Positions 1 to 11,779 of a stretch of 64,000 nt of DNA are shown here, in pieces (the stretch's first letter is position 1; every line of letters begins with the position of its first letter). The position numbers and the translations under genes were made by a program. Source of the stretch: Eucalyptus grandis. Taxonomy: Eukaryota > Streptophyta > Magnoliopsida > Myrtales > Myrtaceae. The stretch is taken from NCBI RefSeq assembly GCF_016545825.1, contig NC_052619.1, positions 41,569,682 through 41,633,681 on the forward strand. The letters are read 5' to 3'. Under the pieces are notes generated by a model that was given only the letters and a program-made list of their open reading frames with translations, made no database searches and was not told the origin of the DNA.

Positions 1-232
1 AACCAAGAACTAATCTTGATTCGGAAATATTCTATATGAGATCTATTGTCTGGGCTTATGCTAACAACTAGCTGTTCAAGGCCTAGTCCACTAACTAATT
101 AAATATGTCCATTGTGCTTTCACTAACTAAGGTTTAAAACAAAAGCTACCTATCTTGATGCAGTGTATTTTCATAGGCACATTTAGAATTTCTTGAGTCA
201 AAATATTTTGTTGATTCATTAACGTGGGAGAT

Positions 233-693
233 TGTTGTAATTATGGTGGGTTAATGGATCAATGAAAGCGAGCAAAACAAGATATGTTGTCTCCATTCAT
301 CTATCTCATTAATTCATGTATCTCTATTTAATTAATGTATCTCCTACATTCTTGCTTTCATTTAATTCATGGTTCATGTATTGCTTTTGTACATGAATTC
401 TAAAACTCTATGAATATACTTGAAATTCTTCATTCCAAGAAGAAGCGAAAACACCTACATCTCCTCTCTTCAAGTTTCTCTAAGTGTGCCGCTTTCAAAA
501 AGTGTTCAACAAAATCCTATTGACACAAATAGGTTCAAGGTGTTCTATATTGGGAGGTATAATTTGTAAAGTTACATAACACCATTGATAGGAATCAAGT
601 GCCTTAAGAAGATTAGGTTATCCATACCTAACCTTCAATTATTGTGTCTTTATGTTATATTTTCCCGAATTTATCAATTTTGTGGTTACAACA
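233..693 (+). mobile_element. LTR of a Copia-type retrotransposon (3' LTR)
   Basis: The 461-bp segment starts with TGTTGTAA and ends with its exact inverse TTACAACA, the short terminal inverted repeat expected of an LTR. Immediately before it stands a purine-rich GTGGGAGA (224-231), a typical polypurine tract for Copia elements, so this reads as the 3' LTR of a plus-strand element whose interior lies to the left. The 232 bases before it show no readable protein. The element lies in what should be intron 2 of the neighbouring minus-strand NPF gene, whose intron homology starts again near 775. The other LTR and the target duplication are outside the window. Confidence 0.6.
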
Positions 694-1146
694 AACAATG
701 TTAGGTATTAATTCCCCCAAAATGTTTCTTCTTCTTTTCAACAACTTCAACATTGAAAATTCATGTGTGGCATGAAATTAGAAAATTCTTGGTCGGCAGA
801 TAAAAACAAGATTGTCCTCGAGTTCCATATGAAGTATGAGGAATTGGATCTTATGTACAACCCAAACTACTACAATTAGAGTATATAGTTAATGGGAATC
901 AAGGTAAATTTTAATTTGTATGACAAGTTGTTGACTAGCATGGAATCTATAAATAGCACTCCTAAGTCTCTTGATAAATTAAATTAATCTTGTTTTATTG
1001 GCACGTCTCGACAATAAATTTGATATAGTTTTCCAAAAAGGACAAACCGTGAAGTATATTCTAGATTTTTTATTTTTTTTTACACTATATCATTTATGTG
1101 CTTCCTCTAAACTTCTAAGATCGATTTTTACTACTAGTATATCTTG

Positions 1147-1177
<31 letters not shown>

Positions 1178-1991
1178 CCAAGCTTCACTTGACCAACTCA
1201 TATTCAAGTAATAGATTCGTCAAACTTGGTTCAAGCCCATAGTTCTTGAGTTTACCAAGGCCATATTTGGTAATTGGTCAAACAGTGCCAGATTATATTA
1301 TGTTGTTCCTCGAAAAATAAAAATAAAAGAATACACATTTATTAGGTAACTCTTTTGTTTCTGAAAATAGATTTGGAATAGAATAAAATTGTAAAAAAAA
1401 AAAAACTTTATTTTTGAGAACAACTTCAGAATCAAGCTAGCATTGGCCTACTAGACGACATTTCTATAATAGGAATAGAAATTTTATATAGTTAACAAAT
1501 ACCTTTAAATACTCAAAAACTCGTCTAAGGAATAGAATATGAAAAAGGCATTTCCAAGCAAAAATTGTTTCAGAGAATAAAATGATTACCAAAGGCACAC
1601 TAAGTGATTCAAGTACTAACTACATATGCATGACATATGAACATTATGTATAGCTATAATATAGTTTTCGCATGATCATATTGCATTTTCAGAATTTGAA
1701 TTCAAGCTTCAGCTGATCTCGAATTAGAGGAATCAAGCTCCAATTGTGCATCCGGCTGGGCACAATCGAGCTGATTCAAGCTTGATGTTAATTAAATTTC
1801 GTCTTGTCGACTCCAATTATATCCTTTGCTTTTTCAAGGACGAATTTAAGGCCGGCTTAGCATGATTTTCACATGTTCAATTCGATGACGACTCTCTACA
1901 TAGGAACACTAAAAGGAAAGTTATCGCCGAGTTTGACAATGACTATAAAAGTTTCCCCCACACGCTTCGACGCAATGCGGACAGCACATAC
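694..1991 (-). other. Intron 2 of the left NPF gene
   Basis: No coding sequence is visible. The part from about 775 upward aligns by eye with intron 2 of the complete NPF gene (7.86-8.42 kb): both carry a block reading ATTGGATCTTATGTACAACC. This shows it is intron sequence of a paralogue. It also contains a 28-base poly(A) run near 1149-1176. To the left the homology stops at the Copia LTR. Expected exon 3 is not found before the window edge. Confidence 0.6.
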
Positions 1992-2296
1992 CATGAGATA
2001 GATGGCGGATGCGATGACGAAAGTCCAGTATCGGCCGAGATGGGCGTCCGCCAAGTATGCGCCGAGGACGGGCATGATCCAGACCATGCCGACCCAGTTG
2101 GTGACGTTGTTGGCCGACTTGACCGTGCCTTGGTGGAGCTTCTTGGTCATGTAGAGCACGAGGTTGGACGAGATTCCATGGTACGCCATTCGCTCGAAGA
2201 CTTCGTACACTGCTTCCAATTCAGTCAACAAGTCAAAGCAAAGACTAACGAAGCAATTCTAGCCAAAAAAGAAAAAGACTAACGAAGCAAAATAAT

Positions 2297-2355
<59 letters not shown>

Positions 2356-3978
2356 AAAAAACAAGCCAAATTGCATGACTGCTCAAGGATAATATACAAA
2401 GGGTTTTAGATTTTTCGCTTAAAAAAAGTTTATTTAGACAGATTCGAAAGATAGCAATACTAAAAAATGATTATCAGAGAAATACGACATGAGCTCATGT
2501 GATCCGGTGGATTTCGTTGAAGTCGACTTACTTTGTAAGTTTAAGTGTAATAAATGACCATAAAATCATGGAGAATGAAAGGGAGCGGGCTTGCGTGATT
2601 TAATGGACAAAATGACAAAAAGGACTGTCTCTATGAAGATGCATTATGAGAGGAATCTTGGAAGAAATGGGGTCAAATAGATGCCTCGAATCTCTTCTTT
2701 ATGATTTGGAGTTAGTGTTTTTTTTTTTTTTTTTTTTTTCGGAAAGGGTTGGGGGGGGCGGAGTTAACGCCAGCTAGCCTTTTCGTTGTCTACGATTAAG
2801 ACTAAGGATGAAAATTAGGGACAGAAAAGATATGACAAATGGGCAAATTTGAGGTATTTGTGGTTGATTATTCTATTGTGAGAAGGTATTATTGGCTCTC
2901 TTCAGTATCTTCTGCATATATCTCGAGTGGTTATGATCTCTCTAGGGTAGAATTTTCTCACGAGGAAGTCAAAAGTTTTAGGTTCGAGTTTTGTACTTAC
3001 TGTAGATAAAAATGTGGATCCAAAGCAAACGGAAGCTTCTCATCTTTCTTGACTTTCAAGACAGTGGGATGATGATACCCTAGCCAATTTATGGTGGTAT
3101 CATTCTGATTACCATTATCAATAATTGTACAAAGTAGCATATTCTAGACTTTGTAGATGCCAAAGTACTTTCAGTAGGTTGAAAAATTGAATTGGAAATT
3201 AAATATGAAGATATGCTAGCTAATTAACTATTTATGGGGCAGAAATTGTTTACTTTTCTGGAGAATAATAATGGCCACCGGTACCCTATCTGAAAATTGG
3301 AAAGTGTCTTTATTGTGTATCTTAATCGACATCAATCATATTTTCATGGTTCCACATTGGGGCACGGGAAAAATGCGAATGGTCCACATTCGGTATGTAT
3401 GTTTCAATTGCGATTGAATTTGTCCGTCATATTAGAGATCATACGTTTTCCATCTTTTTTGCGCGAACTTTCATATATATGCACAGTTCTCTTCCACGAA
3501 ACTAAGTTTAAATTTGAAATATTGATGACCAAGATGAAGTATTCTACGACATGCCAGGGAGAGCACACCAGCAAAGGATGGACAGACAGAGAGAGAAACA
3601 AACAAGCACGAGGCACAACCGCCAAAGCAACAAGATGAAGAAAGAAAGTATTACTTCAGCCGCTTATGTCTGTATTTCGCAATTCAACGATGATAATGGG
3701 AGGTTGTCGGTTAGATTTAACTTTCCAGCTGCGCTCAAAACCCAACAGGAGGCATTGGAAGAGCATGATGATGCATTGCAAGGGTCACCACTTAATCATC
3801 AAGAAAGTCCAGGAAAGAAAATCAAAAGGGAAAAAGAAGCTCCAAAGTATGTGGAAGAGCATGATGATGCATCCCAACCAATCGACAACCCCCCAAAAAA
3901 ATCACGTCAGTAGGCGCAAGAAAACAAGAACTCTCTTCAACCCTTGAACACAGACTTCCTATTGTTCCCATTTAATAT

Positions 3979-4017
<39 letters not shown>

Positions 4018-4135
4018 CAACGACGAAAGAGCAGGCGGTCCATCCGCCGCGCTTCAACCGACGGACAGGATTCCCTCGGAGATCAACAGTCCCATCTTGG
4101 GTGTAATCATCAACTCCTTCTTCCACCAGTGACAT
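1992..4135 (-). CDS. NPF5.2/PTR3-like transporter, exons 1-2 (partial)
   Basis: Two exons of a proton-coupled NPF (NRT1/PTR) transporter of the plant NPF5 clade; such proteins sit in a membrane and import nitrate, peptides or hormones, and the substrate cannot be told here. Exon 1 (4018-4135, 118 bp) encodes 39 residues starting MSLVEEGVDDYTQDGT, and its donor GT is at 4016-4017. Exon 2 (1992-2209, 218 bp) has an AG acceptor and a GTATGT donor and carries the ExxER proton-coupling motif (EVFER) and KLHQGTVKSANNVTNWVG. Exon lengths equal those of the complete paralogue at 5753-10664, and both frames are open. Exons 3 and 4 are not in the window: either a Copia insertion has lengthened intron 2, or the gene is truncated. 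Residues differing from the paralogue include MAYHGI for MAYYGI. Confidence 0.8.
2210..4017 (-). other. Intron 1 of the left NPF gene, with microsatellites
   Basis: The 1.8-kb intron aligns along most of its length with intron 1 of the complete paralogue (8641-10546), including a shared stretch TGGGGCAGA...TGGCCAC near 3236-3280. It holds an (AT)n microsatellite (2305-2353), a poly(T) run (about 2720-2739) and a (GA)n tract (3983-4014) directly beside the splice donor. Short open frames inside it differ between paralogues and are not taken as genes. Confidence 0.6.
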
Positions 4136-4243
4136 TTTCTATATGTATAACATACGAGTTTGTCTCTGGTTGTTGCACAGTACAAGCTCTTCTGTACTAA
4201 AACCTATCTTCTGCGAAGAACTTAGCAATCCCAAAGCCACCCC

Positions 4244-4249
4244 TTTATA
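4244..4249 (-). promoter_or_regulatory. TATA box of the left NPF gene
   Basis: Minus-strand TATAAA in the context GGCTATAAAGGGG, about 110 bp before the start codon at 4135. The complete paralogue has a TATA box at the same distance (10778-10784), followed by a similar leader with GCACAGTACAAGCTCTTCTG on the plus strand. This makes it the likely core promoter. Confidence 0.6.
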
Positions 4250-4429
4250 GCCCTCCGCAGATTTGAGTCTCTCTCTCGCTCGCTCGCTCCAGTTGATTTG
4301 ACTTCCCCATCTCTTACCTCGCACGGCTTGCAATTATCAAAGGTATCCCGATCGGGAAATGACACAAACACCCTCCCCATGTCAATAAGGAAAATCTTTC
4401 GAGCAGTCTTTTTATGCTTTCCAAAGGTA

Positions 4430-4691
4430 ATTTAGAATTGGGCATAACCTGTCATTGCCATGCCGGATGAGCAATGCATTTGTAGTATTATTTACAAATA
4501 AGATTTGTCAAAGGGCGCATCTTACATAAGCCGAAATGATCAACATGAGTATTCATGAGGATTTGTATGTCAAATCTTATTTATAAATAATATCACAAGT
4601 GCATTGCTCATTCGGCATGGCATTGATAGGTTATGCTCAATTCTAAATTAATGAATACTCATGTTGATCATTTTGGCCCATGTAAGATGCG
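4430..4691. repeat. Inverted-duplication hairpin upstream of the NPF gene
   Basis: A 77-bp arm (4430-4506) is repeated in inverse at 4572-4648 with about 9 mismatches, and a 41-bp segment (4516-4556) is repeated in inverse at 4651-4691 with about 4. Other NPF upstream regions (11.17-11.3 and 23.1-23.3 kb) hold one copy of each part in the order X-spacer-Y. Here the order is X, then the whole X-spacer-Y inverted, then Y. The result is a nested foldback about 100 bp 5' of the aligned promoter region. Confidence 0.8.
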
Positions 4692-4918
4692 TTGGATCAT
4701 TTCAAAATCGTGCATATACTTTGAACGCTCCTTTATGGACTCTACCCAAGCTGAACACGTTGCTGGCCCGTTCATCACTTGCCTAATGCTTTTATAGGGG
4801 TGCGTTGTTAAGTTATTTGGACTTGGCATATCGGGGCAGGATTGCATGACCTAACTTTCTGGCAAGCACAATCGCAACCCCTTCAAATGGAAAAGGTATT
4901 TTATCGTCGGTCACACCA

Positions 4919-5051
4919 CGTCTAGGTGCCGATCCAATTGGTAACGTTGTTGGCCGACTTGACCGTGCCTTGGTGTAGCTTCTTGGTCATGTAGAGAGCA
5001 CGAGGTTGGACGAGATTCCAAAGTACGCCATCCTGTCGAAGACTTCGTACA
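4919..5051 (-). pseudogene. NPF exon 2 fragment
   Basis: The minus strand encodes the first half of NPF exon 2 (EVFDRMAYFGISSNLV..., then KLHQGTVKSANNVTNW) and its 3' splice acceptor just beyond 5051. A 2-bp insertion (GAGAGCAC for GAGCAC in the paralogues) shifts the frame, and homology stops abruptly at 4919. The 3' part of intron 1 is kept to about 5246. It stands between the 3' end of the complete NPF gene and the promoter of the left one, so it is a leftover of an unequal exchange or deletion. Not functional. Confidence 0.85.
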
Positions 5052-5246
5052 CTGCACCCAATTTAATGAACAAGTCAACGCAAAGACCAACGAAGCCAAC
5101 CTATATATAATAAAACAAGCCAAATTGAATAATGGCGACCAGGCTCTATCCGATCTGCACTACTGCTCAAGGATGATATGCACAGGATTATCGATTTTTT
5201 TGCTAGAAAAAGTTTGTCCAGACAGAGTCAAAGAATAGCAAGTCCC

Positions 5247-5752
5247 TCTCATTACGGGCCAGACTCAACTCGGCCTACATTAACCAGCCTATATTAGACT
5301 AATTAAGAAACTTTCTATCTCACCTTAAACCAACCATGTTTTACAGTAACCGTAAAAACAGTAAATTATAATATCAATTAATTTAGTCCACATTAGGAAA
5401 ACTCTTACATCAACTTGTACAACGAATTGCCAGAGTTTTGACCATCTGATACTGAAAGCAATTGCGGACCAAGAGTTGTCATTCGAACGTCGCCTTTGGG
5501 GTCGACGGCATGCAAACTAGCAAAGAAAAAGCCGTACCAAATGGACTGTCTAGAGATTGTATCTTCATCTTTTTCCAAGGAGAATAAATATCATCTTCTT
5601 CATCATCATCATTTGCGTATAAATGTAAAGCTGCACATCATAGCGATGACGCCAAGAGCCATACAAGTGCTGGATATTATACACCAGGCAGAGCTTAGAC
5701 TATAAGCATTGTTTCAGTCATCTTTAGCGGCGGCATTTTACCTACCACAGAG
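5247..5752. other. Spacer downstream of the complete NPF gene
   Basis: No gene is seen. The part next to 5753 is the 3' flank, and presumably 3' untranslated region, of the minus-strand NPF gene. A short open frame near 5496-5705 has no recognisable family and is not taken as real. Confidence 0.4.
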
Positions 5753-8700
5753 TTATGTCACCGGCACTTCCTGGTTATGTACCTTCTCCAGCCCTTTCAA
5801 TTCTTCCTTAAGCACCACCATCGAATCTGAGACCTCGGCACGATACACATAGAGTTTCGCCACAAACAGGAAGAATGCAAAATTCAAGACGTTGAGCACC
5901 ACAAAGAAGGCATAGTAATAGTCGAGGTGCGATGCATTCAGGTTGTTTAGTATCCACCCATGGTGGCCGTGCCTCTCAGTGATATCTGCGACGGTGGATA
6001 GGCAGAAGCTGCTAAGGAAGTTCCCGACCCCCAAAGTGGTCATTGAATAAGACGTGCCCAAGCTCTTCATGCTCTCCGGCGCTTGGTCATAGAAGAACTC
6101 GATCTTTGCTACTTCCAGGAATGCATCAGCCGTTCCCATGAGCAAGAATTGAGGAAGCAGAATGAAGATCGTCATTGGGATTTGTCCTCCCGATTCAACC
6201 AAATTGTGCTCCCTAGCCACTCGGAGCCTCCATTTCTCGGTGAAGGACGCCACAGTCATGATCACGATGTGGAGGACGAGGCCGATCCCCATCCTGCAAA
6301 GAAGACTGACGCCTCTCGGGTTCTTGGTCCATCTTTGCATGATCTTGACGAAAAAGCGATCGTACAACACAACAGAAACGAGCATCGAGATGGTCACGAA
6401 TCCAGATAGACTCGCCGCGGGGATCTTGAAGCTGCCGATGCTTCTATCTAAGGTAGTCCCTTGCTTGACGAAGAGGGTATTGATTTGAGCCATCATGCAG
6501 CTTGGGACGAAAGTCGCGATCAGGATAGGGATCATCCGCAGCATTTGTTTTGTTTCCTCGACTTGGGTGACCGAGCATAGCTTCCACGGAGAAGTCGTAC
6601 CGGTTTGGACGCATGCTTTGTTCAGGAATCTGCATGGAGAGTGAATCACACAGTTTATCAAAATGTTAACTCGAGAGCTGATGTATTTCAGATTGAGACA
6701 CAGAAGTAGTGGAGATTGATGCATATTACTACCTCAAGGTTGGTGTTGAGTCAATCCTAAATTTCCCGTTCTTTGCATACTCATGCAGGTCGAGCTCATA
6801 AAGCTCCTTCGCATCACTCGGGACCCGCACCCTCCACTTCCTCACGGCAGCCACGATAACCCGGGCCATCCTTGTGAACGGGCTGCCCGCAGGCACCCGG
6901 TGCCGGTAATAACGGGTCCCTGCGAGGAAGATCCCGATTGAGATCGCGAGCCCGACGGTGGGGAGCCCATACCCGAGAGCCCAGCCTACATTGTCCTGTA
7001 TATACACGAGGATGGTGTTGGCAAAGAGGGTCCCAAAGAAGATGCTGAACATCCACCAGTTGAAGAAGGAGAGCTTGTGGGCCTTCTCCTTCGGGTGAAA
7101 GTCGTCGAACTGGTCCGCGCCGATCGTCGAGATGTTGGGCTTGGTCCCGCCAGTGCCGATCGCCAGCGTGTACAGCGCGCCGAAAAAGACAGCAAGCTGC
7201 AACGTGGAGGCCTTCTTGCAATTGTCGACGTTCGCCTCTGAGCAGTGAGGCGGCCTGAGGCCGGGAAGCGAGACGGCCATGGTCAACACCAACATGCCCT
7301 GGATGAAGTAAGCTAGACATGCTCAATAATTCAATCCATGACGAAAAGAGTATCTTTTGCACGAGAACAAGTCGATCTCTTTTCAATTAGGCAAACACAT
7401 CGCTCGTTACCTATTGGTGAGCAATGTTCTTATATTTAACATCGCATTTACATTTAATAAATAACATGGTGAATTTTAATTGTGTATTTAAATTTAATCT
7501 ATAGACTTTAGTATCTCTAGTTTGTGTGTAATTCAAATTTTAAATTTCCCGATTTTCGAAATCCCCCATGATTTTTTACGTCCTGAAACAGACAAAACAG
7601 TATTCTAACATGTATTCTCTTGGAAGTATGCGATGGAATAGTTGACTAGATGACTGAACCACGTTGGTTTCAACCTGGATAAGCATGGACGACTGAGGAA
7701 CATGGCGACAACCTCCGATTTGAGAGGGGTCAGACCTTCAAAACGGCGGTCCAATTTGTCTTTTTTATTCATTAATTATTATTAATACATCGAGCAGTAT
7801 AGGATTTTTTTTCAAAGCATTTTGAGCCCTTCACGGAAAATTATTCTCTCTCTACCTTGGACTTTTCGAATCACGTGGATTTAGAAATTGGAAAAGTCTT
7901 TGGTCGGCAAATGAACACAAAATTGTCCTTGAGTTCAAATGGAGCACGAGGAATTGGATCTTATGTACAACCCGAAACTACTACAATTATAGCATAGAAG
8001 AATCAAAGTTAAATTTTAATTTGCACAAAAGGGAATCCCTCGTGTTTAACGAGTTGCCGACTAGCATGGAATCTGTCGACAGCACTCATAAATCTGTTGA
8101 TAAATTAAATTAATCCCTCATGCATATGAATATTATGAATAATCAACTGATATAGCTTTAAAAGATTCATATTATATTTTAAGAATTCAAAATTCGAGCT
8201 CAAGCCGATCTCGAACTAGATGAATCAAGCTCCGATTTTGCATCCACCAAGGTGCAATCGAGCGGATTCGAGCTCAAATATTAATTAAATTGTATCGACT
8301 CGACTCTGATTATATCCTGTGTTTTTCCAAAGGACAAAATTCAGGCCGGCCTAGCAATTGCCGAGTCAGATAATGACCGTAAAAGTTTTCCCCACTCCAA
8401 CGGAGAAGTGGGTGGCACATACCGCGAGATAGATGGCGGACGCGACGATGAAGGTCCAATAGCGGCCGAGATGGGCATCCGCGATGTACGCGCCCAGGAC
8501 AGGGGTGATCCAGATGGTGCCGACCCAATTGGTAACGTTGTTGGACGACTTGACCGTGCCTTGGTGTAACTTCTTGGTCATGTAGAGCACGAGGTTGGAC
8601 GAGATCCCATAGTACGCCATCCTCTCGAAGACTTCGTACACTACACCCAATTTAGTCAACAGTCAACAGTCAACGCAAAGACTAACGAAGCCAACCAATA

Positions 8701-10503
8701 TATATATCATAAAACAAGCCAAATTGGATAAATGCGGCCAGGCTATATCCGCTGTGCACTACTGCTCGAGGATAATATGCATAGGATTATCGATTTTTTG
8801 CTCTTTTTTTTTTTTTTTTTTTGGTTCAGATAGAGTCGAAGAATATGGCAAGACGAAAAAACGATCATCAACATGACATCATGCGGGCTTGCATGATCCA
8901 GTGGATTTAATTGAAATCGACTTGCTTAATAATATGTTTAAGTGTAATAAAAGGACCAATAAAATCATGGAAAATTGAAGGGAGGAAAGTAAGAGGTACA
9001 CAACGGGCAGCTTGCGTGGATCAATGGACAAGATGACAAAAGGAGATTGTCGCAATGAACATGAATTATCAGAAAGGAATCTTGGAAGAAATGGGGCCAT
9101 AATATATGGTTCGGATTTCTTCTTTTATGATTTGGAGTTAGTGTTTTTCTTTTTCTTTTTAAATATATTCGATTTGGAGTTAGTGTTAGGCAGCTAGCTT
9201 TTTCGCTGTTCAAGATTAAGACTGAAAGTTGGAAAATTGGGGACAGAAAAGATGTGACAAATGCGCCTATCTGTGGTTTGATTATTCTATTTGGGAGAAG
9301 GTATTACTGGCTCTCCTCAGTATCTTCTGCATATATCTCGACCGGTCATGAACTCTCTAGTGTAGAATTTTCCCAAGAGGAAGTCAAAGTTTTCAGTTCG
9401 AGTTTCGTACTTACTTTAGATAAAAATTAAATCCAAAGCAAATGGAAGCTTCTCATCTTTCTTGACTTTCAAGACAGTGGAGTGATGATGCCCTAGCGAA
9501 TTTATGGTGGTATCATTCTGATTACCACTGTCATGGATAGTAAAAAGTAGCATATCCTAGATTCACAATAATGGGATTTAAGGATGACTGTAAATGCCAA
9601 AGTACTTTCAGTAGGTTGAAAAATTGAATTGCAGATTGAATATGAAGATATGCCAGCCAACCAACTATTTATGGGGCAGATCTTGTTTACTTTTTTGGAG
9701 AATAATAATGGCCACTGGTACCCTATCAGAAAATTGGAAAATTGTCATTATAGTGTATTTTGCAGCTCAACCTACTTCTTCTGCAGAGTCTTAAAGCCAT
9801 GGAGAAGAGACTTCTCATATATACTTGCTTTCACTCAATCTTTACACCCACTTTGGAAGGAGCGATGTCTGCACGATCCTAATTATCTGAATGGAAGTCA
9901 ATCGTATTTTTGCGGGTCCACATCGGGGTCCTCAAAAAATGCGAATGGTCCACATCCAATGGGTATTTTGCGACTGCAATTGCAATTGAATTTATTCAGT
10001 GTATTTATGCACAGTTCTCTTCCATGAAACTAAGGTTAAATTTGAACTATTGATAACGAAAATGAAGTATTCTACAACATGCCGAGGAGAGCACACCGGC
10101 GAAGGAGGGACAGAGTGGGAGATAGAAAAGCGCGAGGCACAACCTCCAAAGCAACAAGTTGAATAAAGAAATTATTACCTCAGCCGTCTATTATCATGTC
10201 TGTATTTCGCAATTCAATGATAATAATGGGGCTTGTCGGTTAGGTTTAACTTTCCAGCTGCGCTGAAAACCCCACACGCGGCATTCACTCATTGCAAATT
10301 TGCAAGGTGCACGACTCAATCATCAAGAAAGTCCAGGAAAGAAAATCAAAAGCAAAAAAGCAGTTCCTAAATATGTGGAAGAGCATGACGATGCATCTTA
10401 ACCAATCAAACACACCCCCAAGAAAAAGCACATCAGCAAGCGCAAGAAAACAAGAACTCTCAACCCTCGAACACAGGCTTCCCATCATTCACTTGTAATA
10501 TGC

Positions 10504-10546
<43 letters not shown>

Positions 10547-10664
10547 CAACGACGAAGGAGCAGGCGGTCCATCCGCCGCGCTTCGACCGGCGGACAGGAT
10601 TTCCTCGGAGATCAACGGTCCCATCTTGGGTGTAATCATCAGCTCCTTCTTCTACCAGTGACAT
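5753..10664 (-). CDS. NPF5.2/PTR3-like transporter, complete, 4 exons, 592 aa
   Basis: Complete proton-coupled NPF (NRT1/PTR) membrane transporter, closest by recognition to plant NPF5.2 (PTR3), a peptide or nitrate importer induced by wounding and stress in Arabidopsis; the substrate here is unknown. Exons on the minus strand: 10547-10664, 8423-8640, 6733-7298 and 5753-6629 (118+218+566+877 bp). All introns are GT..AG, the joins keep phase, and the frame runs 592 codons to TAA at 5753-5755, normal for the family. Visible marks are EVFER (residues 42-46, the ExxER motif of helix 1), GTGGTKPNISTIGADQFD (160-177), FFNWWMFSIFFG (190-201) and FYDQAPESMKSLGTS (480-494). The start codon is the first ATG after a leader with a TATA box 114-120 bp upstream and matches the start of two paralogues. 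Exons 3-4 are far richer in GC than the introns. No damage is seen, so it is probably active. Confidence 0.92.
7299..8422 (-). other. Intron 2 of the complete NPF gene
   Basis: 1.1-kb AT-rich intron with GTATGT donor and CAG acceptor. It aligns in part with the sequence beside the left NPF gene (775-1990) and with the decayed copy at 57.4-59.9 kb (shared GACTGAACCACGTT). No inserted gene. Confidence 0.7.
8641..10546 (-). other. Intron 1 of the complete NPF gene
   Basis: 1.9-kb intron, colinear with intron 1 of the left copy. It has a poly(T) run near 8804-8822 and a (GA)n tract (10506-10543) that touches the splice donor. No coding sequence is recognised. Confidence 0.7.
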
Positions 10665-10777
10665 TTTCTTTTGTGTATAAAGATATGAGTTTGTGTTTCT
10701 CTGGGTGTTGCACAGTACAAGCTCTTCTGCACTAAAAGCTATCTTCTGCCAAGCGCTTCGCAACGCTAAAGCGACCC

Positions 10778-10784
10778 TTTTATA
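10778..10784 (-). promoter_or_regulatory. TATA box of the complete NPF gene
   Basis: Minus-strand TATAAAA (context CTCTATAAAAGGGTCGC) 114-120 bp before the start codon at 10662-10664. Position and surroundings match the left paralogue and the orphan promoter at about 21.95 kb. Confidence 0.65.
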
Positions 10785-10799
10785 GAGCCCTCCACAGAG

Positions 10800-11660
10800 T
10801 CGAGTCTCTCTCTCTCTCACTCGCTCGCTCCGGTTCGGTTGACTTTTCTCATCTCTCACCTCACACGGCTCACGCGGCTTGCGATTATCAAAGGGTATCC
10901 CGATCGGAAATGACACGAACGCCCTCCCCATGTCGACCTTCTACTTTTGTCGTCTTCTTGCAATTTACTCTTCCTATGTTCTTTAAGAGATGTCACCTCG
11001 GATGTGAGTCTTAAATATGTGATAATGGCCGCTTTTATTATGGACGAGTTTAGCGGATCTGACTGTCACATGGGTGGCCGAGGATAAACCTATAAACTAG
11101 TCATCGTCAGAAAAGATCATCTTATGCCTAAAATTTCCAACATAGCTGGTTAGCCTGCGGTTAATAAGGAAAATATATCAATCAGGCAATATAAAGTTAT
11201 TCATAAATAAGATTCGTCATGCAAGTCCTTGCGAATACTCATGTTGATTGTTTCGGCTTATGTAAAATATGCATGAGCATTTCAAAATTGTACATATACT
11301 TTGAACACTACCTTCTAGACTTTGCCCAAGTCAAACGCATTGTTGGCCTGTTCATCACTTGGATAATGATTTTAAAGTGGTTTGTTGTTAAGTTATTTGA
11401 ACTTAGCGTGTCAAGGCAGGATTACATGACCTAACTTCTTGGCAAACTAAAAGGATATTTTGTTGTTGGTCACATGATTGATGTGGCATTACTAACCAAT
11501 TACATTATTAGTGTGATATGTGTCACAAATTATTTTTACATTTGAATTTTGAAGAGACCATCTCTTATTGGTCGTTTTCTTCACATGTCATCTCTTTGAG
11601 GAATGCCTGTCATATATGAAATGCATTCTCCTCCAAGCTTAATAGTTTTCAGATGCGTGC
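10800..11660 (-). promoter_or_regulatory. Upstream region of the complete NPF gene
   Basis: Non-coding sequence that recurs 5' of other NPF copies (4.38-4.9, 22.75-23.6, 29.57-30.0, 35.2-35.5 kb, and inverted at 61.85-62.3 kb). The shared marks are ACTTTGAACAC, GTTCATCACTTGG and a block about TTATTTGAACTTAGCGTGTC. Its retention beside every NPF start suggests the ancestral distal promoter, but no single element can be named. Confidence 0.5.
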
Positions 11661-11721
11661 TTTGAAAAAATTTCACTGAAACACAATGATAGTGAACAAC
11701 CTACCACTACTGTTCGTCTTA

Positions 11722-11723
<2 letters not shown>

Positions 11724-11758
<35 letters not shown>
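11724..11758. repeat. (TC)n microsatellite
   Basis: Uninterrupted TC dinucleotide run about 34 bp long, not beside a coding exon. Confidence 0.9.
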
Positions 11759-11761
<3 letters not shown>

Positions 11762-11779
11762 TTATAGATATGAATATTG

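Noticed and set aside
6083..6488. Plus-strand frames of 108 codons
   Set aside because: Shadows of NPF exon 4 on the opposite strand; they show no family.
10485..10931. A 148-codon minus-strand frame
   Set aside because: It joins the NPF leader, exon 1 and the CT repeat of intron 1; only 10547-10664 is coding, as shown by the paralogues.
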